Shown one piece after another: positions 20,944-29,534 of a stretch of 64,000 nucleotides of DNA. Made by a program: the position numbers and the translations under genes. Below the pieces are notes generated by a model, which made no database searches, had not been told where the DNA came from, and worked only from the letters and a program-made list of their open reading frames with translations. The stretch spans positions 1 to 64,000 of the forward strand of contig CAKZVC010000048.1 in the NCBI GenBank assembly GCA_937922235.1, read 5' to 3'. The DNA comes from an uncultured Acidimicrobiales bacterium (GTDB lineage: Bacteria; Actinomycetota; Acidimicrobiia; Acidimicrobiales; SHLQ01). Every line of letters starts with the position of its first letter. Position 1 is the first letter of the stretch.

Positions 20944-22359
20944 ATGAGCACGATCATTCCCGCCATCCTGTGCGGCGGCGTTGGTTCACGGCTGTGGCCG
21001 ATGTCGCGGGCGCAGTACCCAAAGCAGTTGCTCTCGTTGCACTCCGACCAGACGATGTTGCAAGAGACCGTTTCGCGGGTGTCCGATTCCTCCCGATTCG
21101 CATCGCCGATCATGCTCTGCAACGAGGAGCACCGATTCCTCATCGCAGCGCAGCTACAAGAGGCAGGTACCGCCCACGGGGGGATCATCCTTGAACCAGC
21201 CGGCCGCAATACCGCGCCTGCTGTGGCGTTGGCTGCGCTTCATGCAGAGACGCCTGATGCGTTGCTGCTCGTACTCTCGGCCGATCACCTGATCTCTAAG
21301 TTGGACGCTTTTGATCGTGCGATCGAACAGGCTGCTGTCGCGGCTAGCGACGGACACCTCGTTACCTTCGGCATCGAGCCCAGCAGCCCGAGTACTGGTT
21401 ACGGCTACATCCAGGTTGGCTCCCACCAGGTTGCACCCGGCGTCAACTCGGTCGAACAATTCGTCGAGAAGCCCGACCTGGACACTGCTGTCGGATTTCT
21501 CGAAGACGGCAACTATCGCTGGAATGCCGGCATGTTCCTGTTTCGAGCCGACCGCTACCTCGAAGAACTTGAGCGTCACGCCCCAGACATCCTTGCGGCA
21601 TGCCGCGAGGCAATGGACGGCGCTGCTGTCGACCTCGACTTCATCCGCCCCGATGCAGAGTCGTTCCTCGCCTGCCGATCCCAGTCGATCGACTACGCCG
21701 TCATGGAGAACAGCGACCGTCGAGCTGTTGCGCCTTGTGACCTGGGCTGGTCCGACATTGGATCCTGGACGCAACTCTGGGAGGTCGGAGAAAAGGACGG
21801 AGACGACAACGTCGTTGTTGGCGATGTGATGACCGACGACGCGCATGGTTGCTACATACGCTCTGAAGACAAGTTGGTCGCCGCAGTTGGCGTCGATGAT
21901 CTGGTCATCGTTTCCACGCCCGATGCCGTCTTGGTCACGCGCAAGGATCGCTCTGAGGATGTCAAGAAAGTGGTTGAGCGTCTGTCGGCCGAAGACCGAG
22001 AGGAACACAACACGGGGAAGCGCTGCTATCGGCCATGGGGCTTCTACGAAGGTATCCACGTCGGCGACCGCCATCAGGTGAAGCACATCTCCGTGAACCC
22101 GGGTGCGTCGCTCTCATTGCAGATGCATCACCACCGAGCTGAGCACTGGATCGTCGTCCAAGGTACTGCTCGAGTAACCCGCAACGACGAAGTGCTCATG
22201 CTGACCGAGAACGAAGGAACGTACATTCCGCTCGGCGCCACCCACCGTCTCGAGAATCCTGGGAAGGTTCCTCTGTCGATGGTTGAGGTTCAGTCAGGAA
22301 GCTATCTCGGTGAGGACGACATCGTCCGGTTTGAAGACGTCTATAACCGGGCGGACTAA
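20944..22359 (+). CDS. manC: Mannose-1-phosphate guanylyltransferase / mannose-6-phosphate isomerase
   Basis: 471 aa bifunctional type II PMI-GMP. N-terminal pyrophosphorylase signature CGGVGSRLWPMSR followed by YPKQLL (residues 8-27), a FVEKP block, and a C-terminal cupin isomerase domain (about 355-470) with RPWGFYEGI, QMHHHRAEHWIVV and the final GEDDIVRFEDVYNR motif. Makes GDP-mannose for polysaccharide and lipoglycan synthesis, so it likely supplies the nearby glycan operons. GGAG lies nine bases before the ATG. Confidence 0.95.
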   Translation: MSTIIPAILCGGVGSRLWPMSRAQYPKQLLSLHSDQTMLQETVSRVSDSSRFASPIMLCNEEHRFLIAAQLQEAGTAHGGIILEPAGRNTAPAVALAALHAETPDALLLVLSADHLISKLDAFDRAIEQAAVAASDGHLVTFGIEPSSPSTGYGYIQVGSHQVAPGVNSVEQFVEKPDLDTAVGFLEDGNYRWNAGMFLFRADRYLEELERHAPDILAACREAMDGAAVDLDFIRPDAESFLACRSQSIDYAVMENSDRRAVAPCDLGWSDIGSWTQLWEVGEKDGDDNVVVGDVMTDDAHGCYIRSEDKLVAAVGVDDLVIVSTPDAVLVTRKDRSEDVKKVVERLSAEDREEHNTGKRCYRPWGFYEGIHVGDRHQVKHISVNPGASLSLQMHHHRAEHWIVVQGTARVTRNDEVLMLTENEGTYIPLGATHRLENPGKVPLSMVEVQSGSYLGEDDIVRFEDVYNRAD

Positions 22360-23327
22360 GGGATCAGCAGGAGCTTGCCCGTCGTCTTCCGGCCCTCAAG
22401 ATCGATGTGTGCCTGGGCGGCATCCTCGAGCGCATAGGTCGCGCCGATCGTCACTTCGAGTGATCCATCGCCAATCCGGCCGAACACGTCTGAGGCTCGG
22501 GCAACGAGCTCCTCGCGAGTCGAGATGTAGTCAAACAAGGTTGGGCGAGTGAGGAACAGCGATCCTGCCCGAGACAGTGCGAGGGGAGCGATTGGCTCGA
22601 CAGCACCGGACGCGTTTCCAAACGTTGCCATCAAACCGCGCTTGCGGAGCAGGCCCAAGCTGTCGTCGAATACTGCCGCGCCAACCCCGTCATAGACCAC
22701 GTCGAGTGGTGCGTCCTCGCCAGCGATCCGGCGGACTTCGTCGGCGAACCGCGTTTTGCTGTAGTTGATGACGTGATCGGCGCCAGCCGACGCTGCGAGC
22801 TCACCCTTGGCATCGGTGCCTACGGTGGTGAAAACCTCGGCACCTGCGGTCTTCGCAAGCTGAATGAGGAGCCGCCCGGTGCCACCGGCACCTGCGTGAA
22901 TCAAGCATGTGTCGCCCGCCCGAAGGGGGTAGGTGTCGGTCGCGAGATAGTGCGCGGTCATGCCTTGCAAAAGCGCCGCAGCAGCGAGCTCGAAGGTGAC
23001 CCCGTCGGGGATCGACACACACTGGGCGGCAGGAGCCGTCCGAGCCTGTGCATAGCTGCCACTTGCTGCGGCGACCGCCACCCGATCGCCTGTGCTGAAT
23101 TCGGTCACGCCTTCGCCAATAGCGGCGACAGTGCCTGCGCATTCTGGGCCAGGGATAAGAGGCAGCTCCATTGGGTAGAGCCCGCCCCGTTGGTAGGTGT
23201 CGATGAAGTTGACGCCCACCGCTGCGACGTCGATGACGACTTCACCAACCCCGGGTTCGGGACGGTCGATCTCGACCATGTGAAGGACTTCCGGGCCACC
23301 AACTTCGTTTACCTGAATTGCACGCAT
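22356..23327 (-). CDS. NADPH:quinone reductase-like zinc-independent alcohol dehydrogenase (MDR)
   Basis: 323 aa from ATG 23327; five extra codons upstream are possible. Medium-chain dehydrogenase fold of the QOR group: MRAIQVNEVGGPEVL, GVNFIDTYQRGGLY, PGPECAGTVAAIGEGV, and the Rossmann motif HAGAGGTGRLLIQLAKTAGAEV. No catalytic-zinc Cys/His set is visible. One-electron or two-electron reduction of quinones or enones with NADPH. Convergent with manC; the stop codons overlap. Confidence 0.9.
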   Translation of the reverse strand: MRAIQVNEVGGPEVLHMVEIDRPEPGVGEVVIDVAAVGVNFIDTYQRGGLYPMELPLIPGPECAGTVAAIGEGVTEFSTGDRVAVAAASGSYAQARTAPAAQCVSIPDGVTFELAAAALLQGMTAHYLATDTYPLRAGDTCLIHAGAGGTGRLLIQLAKTAGAEVFTTVGTDAKGELAASAGADHVINYSKTRFADEVRRIAGEDAPLDVVYDGVGAAVFDDSLGLLRKRGLMATFGNASGAVEPIAPLALSRAGSLFLTRPTLFDYISTREELVARASDVFGRIGDGSLEVTIGATYALEDAAQAHIDLEGRKTTGKLLLIP

Positions 23328-23397
23328 GGCCCAGTCTTGCACTCACCACTCGACAACGCCGTGCCGACTACTGTCAGAGAGGATTAAGGGGAACCAC

Positions 23398-26300
23398 ATG
23401 ATTTCGAAGGTGCTCGTAGCCAACCGAGGCGAAATAGCGATCCGGGCGTTCCGCGCCGCCACGCAACTCGGCATCTCCACCGTCGCGATTCACCCGTGGG
23501 AGGACCGCGCTGGCCTTCATCGCATCAAGGCTGACGAGGCCTACGAGATCGGCGAACGAGGACACCCGGTTCGGGCGTACCTCGATCATGAGCTCATCGT
23601 GCAGACGGCGCTCAGCGCTGGCGCCGACGCCATCTACCCTGGCTACGGATTTCTCTCGGAGAGCCCGGACTTGGCTGAGGCGTGTGAGGCTGCCGGCATC
23701 ATCTTCGTCGGTCCCTCGTCGGGCGTGCTCGAGCTCACCGGAAACAAGATGCGCGCCCGTCAGGCGGCCGAAGCAGCGAACCTTCCCGTCCTGCAGCAGT
23801 CCGCCCCAATCGAAGACGCGGCCGATGCGCTGAGTTTGGCGAAAGACATCGGCTTCCCGATCTTCGTGAAGGCCGCCGCTGGTGGCGGTGGTCGAGGGCT
23901 GCGCCGAATTGAAGACCCGGCAGACCTGACGGCTGCCGTCGATGCTGCCCGCAGAGAAGCCGAAAGCGCGTTCGGTGACTCGACGGTGTTCCTCGAAGAG
24001 GCAATGACCGATGTGCGTCACATCGAGGCGCAAGTTCTCGCTGATTCACAAGGCAACGTGGTGCATTTGTTCGAGCGCGACTGCTCGGTTCAGCGGCGCT
24101 TCCAGAAGGTGGTCGAGCTGGCGCCCGCGCCGAACCTCGACCCCGACGTGCGCGCTGAGCTCCTCGACGATGCCGTTCGATTCGCCCAATCGATCGACTA
24201 CGCCAACGCCGGAACCGTCGAGTTTCTTGTCGATGCGAACGGCCGTCACGTCTTTATCGAGATGAACCCTCGTATCCAGGTCGAGCACACCGTCACCGAA
24301 GAGGTCACCGACGTCGACCTTGTTGAGTCGCAAATGCGCATTGCTTCAGGGCACTCGCTCGACGACCTCGGGTTGTCGCAGGACAACATCGAAGTGCGTG
24401 GGTACGCAATGCAGTGCCGTGTTACTGCCGAAGATCCGGCCAACGACTTCCGTCCGGACACCGGACGAATCCTTGCGTATCGTCCGGCAACCGGCCCGGG
24501 CGTTCGACTCGATGGCTGTGTCTATCAGGGCGTCGAGATCACCCCGTTCTTCGATTCGATGATCGAGAAGATCACGTGTCGCGGTCGAGACTTCGAAACG
24601 GTTGTTCGTCGTCTGCAGCGCACGCTTGCCGAATATCGAGTGCGTGGCGTTGCAACGAACCAGCCATTCCTCCGGGCGATCCTCTCTGACGAGCAGTTCA
24701 TCCGGGGCGATGTCACCACGACGTTCATCGATGAGCGCCCAGAGCTCACCGCAGCGTCCGTCGGGGCGAACCGGGCCACTCGACTGCTGCGGTACCTGGC
24801 TGACGTCACGGTAAACGAGCCTCACGGTCCAGCCCCCACCCGAATTGACCCGTCGACGAAGCTGGCTCCGCGACCCACCACCGAACCTGCTGCTGGCTCG
24901 CGTCAACGGCTTCTGGAGCTTGGCCCCGAGAAGTTTGCAGCCGAACTTCGGGCGCAGAGTGCCATCGCGATCACTGACACGACCTTGCGTGATGCGCATC
25001 AGTCGATTCTGGCCACCCGTGTGCGCACGATCGACCTGGTTGCCGGTGCTCGACAGATCGCCCACACCATGCCCGGGCTGTTCAGCCTCGAGTGCTGGGG
25101 AGGTGCGACGTTCGATGTTGCGCTTCGGTTCTTGCACGAGGATCCATGGGAACGCCTCGAGCGACTCCGCGAGGCCGCGCCAAACATCTGCACCCAGATG
25201 CTCCTTCGAGGTCGCAACACGGTTGGCTACTCGCCATATCCCGACACCGTTGCGAGCAGCTTTGTGGCTGAGGCGGCGGCGAGCGGCATGGACATCTTCC
25301 GAGTCTTCGACGCGTTCAACGACATCAACCAAATGTCGCCAGCGATCGATGCGGTCATTGAGAGCGGCGCTGTGGCTGAAGGGACGATCTGCTATTCGGG
25401 GGACCTCTCGAACCCGGGCGAATCGCTCTACACGCTCGATTACTACCTTGGCGTGGCGGAGAACTTGGTCAATGCGGGCGTCCACATCTTGTGTATTAAG
25501 GACATGGCTGGGCTGTTGCGTGCCAACGCGGCCACGACATTGGTGACGGCGTTGCGAGAGCGTTTCGATCAACCAGTGCATCTGCACAGTCATGACACGT
25601 CGGGCGGCCAGGTTGCTACCTACGTTGCCGCCATCGAGGCGGGCGTTGACGCGGTCGACGCTGCAGCGCCGCCGTTGTCGGGCATGACCTCACAGCCATC
25701 GATGGGTGCAGTTGTATCGATGACCGAGAACACCGAACGCCAGAGTGATGTGTCCCTCGATGCCATTGGCGACCTCGAACCCTATTGGGAAGCGGTCCGT
25801 CAGGTCTATGCCCCATTCGAAGCTGGACTACAGGCCCCGACCGGCACCGTGTATCGCCACGAAATTCCCGGTGGGCAGCTCTCGAATTTGCGGTCGCAGG
25901 CTCGTGCCTTGGGGCTTGGCCATCGCTTCGAGGAGGTCGAGAACCTCTACGCCGCCTGCAACGAATTGCTCGGGCGCCCAATCAAGGTCACGCCGTCGTC
26001 GAAGGTTGTGGGCGACCTTGCGCTTCACCTCGTTGCATCGGGCGTGACTCCCGATCAGCTATTGAATGAGCCCGGAACCGTCGATCTGCCTGACTCGGTC
26101 GTTGGCTTTTTGCACGGTGAGCTCGGCACACCTCCTGGGGGGTTCCCCGAGCCCTTCCGCTCGAACGCGATTGAGGGACGCACGTGGAGTCCGCATCACG
26201 AGGAGCTCTCCGAGGCCGACGAGGCGGGGCTCGCTGGCCCAGATCGCCGAACAACACTCAACCGCCTGTTGTTTCCTGGCCCATCGGCGGCACAAGCCGA

Positions 26301-26814
26301 GAAACGGGCTCGCTTTGGTGACTTGTCTGTCTTGCCATCGCCGCTGTTCTGGTACGGACTTGACTCTCAGGACGACGAGGCCTCCGTCGGGCTCGGTCGT
26401 GGCGTTCGCCTGTTGTTGGGGTTGCGCTCGGTGGGCGATGCCAATGAGGACGGCATCCGTCGGGTGAGCTTCACCGTGAATGGTCAAACCCGCGATATCG
26501 ACACCCGTGACCGCTCGGTGGCCACCGATCGAGCCGAGACTGAACGAGCTGATGAGTCACGCCCAGGCCATGTCGGCGCCCCATTCCGTGGCGTCGTGAA
26601 CGTTTCGGTCAGCGTTGGTGACGAGGTGTCCGCTGGCGACTCAGTCGCTGCGATCGAGGCGATGAAAATGGAGTCGTCGATCTCGGCGCCGATCGATGGG
26701 ACGATCGAACGAATCGCCGCTGCAGTGGGATCATCGCTTGAAGGCGGCGACCTCATCTTGGTGATCAGGCCATCAGGACTCTCCGCCAGCCCCGAAACCG
26801 ACATCGGCGCCTAG
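23398..26814 (+). CDS. pyc: Pyruvate carboxylase
   Basis: 1138 aa from ATG 23398, with GGGGAA just upstream; longer in-frame starts precede the biotin-carboxylase N terminus and are rejected. Order: biotin carboxylase (1-450; KVLVANRGEIAIRAFRA, ATP-grasp GGGGRGLR, EMNPRIQVEHTVTEE), carboxyltransferase (about 523-800; ITDTTLRDAHQSILATRVRT, HSHDTSGGQ), allosteric/tetramerisation segment (SMGAVVS..), and a biotinyl domain with Lys1090 in AIEAMKMESS. Carboxylates pyruvate to oxaloacetate (anaplerosis). The two citrate synthases downstream would use that product. Confidence 0.97.
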   Translation: MISKVLVANRGEIAIRAFRAATQLGISTVAIHPWEDRAGLHRIKADEAYEIGERGHPVRAYLDHELIVQTALSAGADAIYPGYGFLSESPDLAEACEAAGIIFVGPSSGVLELTGNKMRARQAAEAANLPVLQQSAPIEDAADALSLAKDIGFPIFVKAAAGGGGRGLRRIEDPADLTAAVDAARREAESAFGDSTVFLEEAMTDVRHIEAQVLADSQGNVVHLFERDCSVQRRFQKVVELAPAPNLDPDVRAELLDDAVRFAQSIDYANAGTVEFLVDANGRHVFIEMNPRIQVEHTVTEEVTDVDLVESQMRIASGHSLDDLGLSQDNIEVRGYAMQCRVTAEDPANDFRPDTGRILAYRPATGPGVRLDGCVYQGVEITPFFDSMIEKITCRGRDFETVVRRLQRTLAEYRVRGVATNQPFLRAILSDEQFIRGDVTTTFIDERPELTAASVGANRATRLLRYLADVTVNEPHGPAPTRIDPSTKLAPRPTTEPAAGSRQRLLELGPEKFAAELRAQSAIAITDTTLRDAHQSILATRVRTIDLVAGARQIAHTMPGLFSLECWGGATFDVALRFLHEDPWERLERLREAAPNICTQMLLRGRNTVGYSPYPDTVASSFVAEAAASGMDIFRVFDAFNDINQMSPAIDAVIESGAVAEGTICYSGDLSNPGESLYTLDYYLGVAENLVNAGVHILCIKDMAGLLRANAATTLVTALRERFDQPVHLHSHDTSGGQVATYVAAIEAGVDAVDAAAPPLSGMTSQPSMGAVVSMTENTERQSDVSLDAIGDLEPYWEAVRQVYAPFEAGLQAPTGTVYRHEIPGGQLSNLRSQARALGLGHRFEEVENLYAACNELLGRPIKVTPSSKVVGDLALHLVASGVTPDQLLNEPGTVDLPDSVVGFLHGELGTPPGGFPEPFRSNAIEGRTWSPHHEELSEADEAGLAGPDRRTTLNRLLFPGPSAAQAEKRARFGDLSVLPSPLFWYGLDSQDDEASVGLGRGVRLLLGLRSVGDANEDGIRRVSFTVNGQTRDIDTRDRSVATDRAETERADESRPGHVGAPFRGVVNVSVSVGDEVSAGDSVAAIEAMKMESSISAPIDGTIERIAAAVGSSLEGGDLILVIRPSGLSASPETDIGA

Positions 26815-26820
26815 CCCCAT

Positions 26821-27369
26821 CTACCCCGACCGTTGTCGCGCTCGATGTTCGGCTGTATGAGTCTTGCTGGCACAACGCGGGTCAGCACAGAAGCGCTTCG
26901 AGCGATTACGGGTGCCGTCATAGAAGATCTCTTGGCAGTCGCTTGCTGCGCAACGCCCAAACCGGATGGTTCCGTTCTCGCATAGCTCTTGGGCGAGCGC
27001 CATCAAAAGATCGGCGAGTACCTGATTGTCGAACGTATCGGTCGATGGAGTCCAATGGATGTGAGGACCGACTCCATCGTGACTCACAATGGACGGGGCG
27101 ATTTCCAGTTCGGTGAGCTCTTCGTTCACCCACGCAATGGCGGCTGGTTCATCGAGGTCGGGGAGAGAGCTAAATAGCTCGGTTAGCTGCTCGAGCTTGG
27201 TCGTGAGACGGACGATCGAAGCATGTGAGGCTGCGTCGGCTCGAGCGAAGCCGCGGTCTGCCAGCGTGCCTCGAACATCGGCCCGGTCATGAGTGATGCC
27301 GTTGGCAAGCTCGACGATTGCATCGAGGGTGAGTCGAATTTCGGTTTCCGTTGTCGAGGCGAGGCGCAT
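26821..27369 (-). CDS. CGNR zinc-finger (ABATE domain) protein
   Basis: 182 aa from ATG 27369; a GTG at 27441 would add 24 poorly conserved-looking residues. The C-terminal zinc finger reads RCAASDCQEIFYDGTRNRSK followed by RFCADPRCASKTHTAEHRAR: four Cys arranged as in CGNR proteins, with CASK at the namesake position. The N-terminal two thirds are the stress-linked ABATE domain. Family members are presumed transcription regulators in Actinomycetota. Divergent from a PQ-loop transporter with a palindrome between them, which suggests it controls both (inference). Six bp from the pyc stop, convergent. Confidence 0.85.
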   Translation of the reverse strand: MRLASTTETEIRLTLDAIVELANGITHDRADVRGTLADRGFARADAASHASIVRLTTKLEQLTELFSSLPDLDEPAAIAWVNEELTELEIAPSIVSHDGVGPHIHWTPSTDTFDNQVLADLLMALAQELCENGTIRFGRCAASDCQEIFYDGTRNRSKRFCADPRCASKTHTAEHRARQRSG

Positions 27370-27419
27370 ATCGCCATGATAGTCGACCTTCCCAGAATGT
27401 GCATTGCTATTTTCCCGAC

Positions 27420-27476
27420 AGTCCTTACAATGGTCGAACACTGATGTGCGGACTTACTTGTAGGTAAGTCCTTACA
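27420..27476. promoter_or_regulatory. Palindrome and direct repeats between CGNR and PQ-loop genes
   Basis: GGACTTAC at 27450-27457 and GTAAGTCC at 27464-27471 form a perfect 8-bp inverted repeat around TTGTAG. AGTCCTTACA occurs at 27420-27429 and again at 27467-27476, so the same half-site is reused. The spacing and symmetry suit a dimeric regulator acting on both divergent promoters; the CGNR protein is the obvious candidate. Confidence 0.65.
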
Positions 27477-27498
27477 TCTCAACGTAAAGGTGGATGCC

Positions 27499-28119
27499 AT
27501 GGAACAGATCCTTTTGACAAGCCTTGTGGTCGTAGCGACCCTGTTCGGTGCCGGAATGGTGGTTCCCCAGATCCTCAGGCTCCATCGGACAGAAAACACC
27601 GATGGAGTGTCGGTCGCCTGGATTGGCGTTGGGGTAGCCATGAATAGTTGGTGGACGGCATACGCGCTTGGGGTGGAGTTGTGGAGTTTGCTACCTGTCT
27701 CGGTGAGCGGAGTTCTTCTCTACGTCACGCTGGCAATGCAGATGTTCAGGCTTCGAGGCGCGGGTCAGATCCGGGGCTTTCTATTGGGGGTGATCACCGT
27801 CGGCGTCATACCCCTTCCGGCCCTGTTGCTCGGTGGCTTGGAGGCCGCTGGAATCGTGATTGGGTTGTCCTATGCGGTGCAGTTCAGTCCTGCAGTACGT
27901 GAGTCGCTCCGATCGAAGGATCTGCTGGGCCTCTCGCCGTCAACTTGGTTGATGGCCTTTGGGGAAGCAGTCATCTGGTTCGTCTATGGGGCGGCCGTGG
28001 TAGATGTTGCGCTCATCATCGGCGGCGCTGGTGGAGCGGTTGCTTCGGCGGTCATCCTCACCCGCTTGTACCGAGTGCTTCGGCCGAGGATTGTGTTGAC
28101 CGGGCTCACCAGCTCCTAG
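27499..28119 (+). CDS. PQ-loop repeat (SemiSWEET-like) membrane protein
   Basis: 206 aa from ATG 27499, with AAAGG about six bases upstream; GTG 27490 is the alternative. Seven hydrophobic segments with two PQ-loop type repeats: MVVPQILRLHRTENTDGVSV in the first half and VQFSPAVRESLRSKDLLGLS in the second, each followed by a Trp/Asn-containing helix. PQ-loop/SWEET proteins carry sugars, cystine or lysine; the substrate here is unknown. Convergent with the next minus gene, overlapping by 4 bp. Confidence 0.82.
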   Translation: MEQILLTSLVVVATLFGAGMVVPQILRLHRTENTDGVSVAWIGVGVAMNSWWTAYALGVELWSLLPVSVSGVLLYVTLAMQMFRLRGAGQIRGFLLGVITVGVIPLPALLLGGLEAAGIVIGLSYAVQFSPAVRESLRSKDLLGLSPSTWLMAFGEAVIWFVYGAAVVDVALIIGGAGGAVASAVILTRLYRVLRPRIVLTGLTSS

Positions 28120-29363
28120 GAAACCGGGGGTGCGGGACGTGGACGGGATTCGTCGTATCTACCGATTGGGCGGAACCGAAGCGGCGCTTCCTCGTGCTCT
28201 TCGAGCGCATGCGCGATCCAGCCGAGAATCCGGGCGATGGCGAAGATGAGCTCGCCTGAATCGGCTGGCATGCCCGCTGCGTAGGTGAAGCTCCCGAGTG
28301 AGAAGTCGATGTTGTGCGGAGCGGTGATTCGCTCGCGGGTTCGTTCGAGCACTTCCCGGACTACGTCAACCCTCGTGGCGGAGAGGGTTGAGCCCTCGAT
28401 CGACGCCATCATGATTTCGAACCGCGGGTCGGACGTTCGATGAATGAAGTGGCCAATGCCAGGAACCTTGCCGTGGCTGCGGAGAACCTCAGCGATCGCT
28501 GTTTCGACGCCATGTTCTTCGGCGTTAACGAGCAACTCGTGGACCGATTGCCCGGCAGCACCATGAAGTGGGCCGTTCAACGCGCCGAGCCCAGCGATAA
28601 TCGACGCGTGTGGTCCGCCCCTGGTGCTGGCGGCGATGCGTGCGGCCAGCGTGGAGGAGGCCATCCCGTGGTCAGCGAGCAGCATGAGTGTCTGATCGAG
28701 GATGTAGGAGTTGGTGCGAGCTGCGGTGGTGAGGCGTGGCCACAAGCGTTCCGCGATCGACGCGTTGCCCCTGATGGTGACGTCTTTGGTTAGCGGGAGC
28801 GCGTCAACAGTGGCGGCAACGAGGTGGCGGACCGATGTCGTTGCACTCGCAGGGTCGCGGTCGTGGCGGAATGGGTCGTGCGTGCTTGCCGTGATCGTGC
28901 TGGCGAGCAGTCGGTCGATCAGGTTTGCCGACGGGCCCAAGAGGTTGGAGACGGAGCTGATGGCGTCGACCAGCTCTGGTGGCGCAACCCACTGTGTTGG
29001 GCCCGGTACGTTCCAGAGAAGTTCAGCAACTGCTTCGTATCCAACACGTCGGGCGGCGAGCTCTTCGATTTGTGAACCCCGGTAGGAAACGTATCCATCG
29101 CGGACATCGGTGACGCTGGTGGTCACGCGGGCTTCGAGTCGTCCCGGATGTCCGCCGGCTCGCTGTCGGCGCAGTCGGTCAACTTCATCGGCATCGAAGG
29201 TCGACGCTCGGCCATCGACCGCCTTCTGGCGCGACAACACCCCACGAGAAACGTACGCATAGACCGTCTCCTTCTTCACCCCAAGCCGTGCCGCGGCCTC
29301 CTCGGTGCTCAGCCGATTCGAAGGCCGAGGCAACAACGCTCGAGTATCAACAAATTCAGTCAT
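28116..29363 (-). CDS. Citrate synthase-family protein with N-terminal helix-turn-helix
   Basis: 415 aa from ATG 29363. Residues about 17-65 form a MerR/excisionase-like HTH (LSTEEAAARLGVKKETVYAY, SRGVLSRQK). The remainder is a citrate synthase fold retaining the catalytic positions: NGPLHGAAG (His), GIGHFIHRTSDPR (His) and HNIDFSLGSF (Asp). A catalytically competent enzyme with its own DNA-binding domain could be a metabolite-sensing, autoregulatory protein; this is inference. Divergent from a second citrate synthase, with palindromes between them. The frame is open upstream past 29900 but overlaps the other gene, so that extension is rejected. Confidence 0.88.
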   Translation of the reverse strand: MTEFVDTRALLPRPSNRLSTEEAAARLGVKKETVYAYVSRGVLSRQKAVDGRASTFDADEVDRLRRQRAGGHPGRLEARVTTSVTDVRDGYVSYRGSQIEELAARRVGYEAVAELLWNVPGPTQWVAPPELVDAISSVSNLLGPSANLIDRLLASTITASTHDPFRHDRDPASATTSVRHLVAATVDALPLTKDVTIRGNASIAERLWPRLTTAARTNSYILDQTLMLLADHGMASSTLAARIAASTRGGPHASIIAGLGALNGPLHGAAGQSVHELLVNAEEHGVETAIAEVLRSHGKVPGIGHFIHRTSDPRFEIMMASIEGSTLSATRVDVVREVLERTRERITAPHNIDFSLGSFTYAAGMPADSGELIFAIARILGWIAHALEEHEEAPLRFRPIGRYDESRPRPAPPVS

Positions 29364-29400
29364 CCGACCCGTCCTTCCAGCAGCAGTCCCGAGCAAAGCG

Positions 29401-29481
29401 TGCAAAGGGGCCTGGCCCCTATCTGCAAAAAGGGGCCTGGCACCATATGTTGACGAGATCAATGTTGATCGAATCAACGTT
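29401..29481. promoter_or_regulatory. Repeats in the divergent citrate synthase promoter region
   Basis: GTTGAT-CGA-ATCAAC (29464-29478) is a perfect palindrome extendable to 9-bp arms with one G-T pair, flanked by related half-sites ATGTTGA (29447) and TTGTCAA (29480). Next to it, AAAGGGGCCTGGC occurs at 29404-29416 and again at 29429-29441; the first copy also folds as AGGGGC-CTG-GCCCCT. Likely operator(s) for the HTH-citrate synthase. Confidence 0.6.
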
Positions 29482-29534
29482 GTCAATGTATCGGATGTGG
29501 TCGAAGGTGAGAGGAGACCACTAGAGGAGCATTG

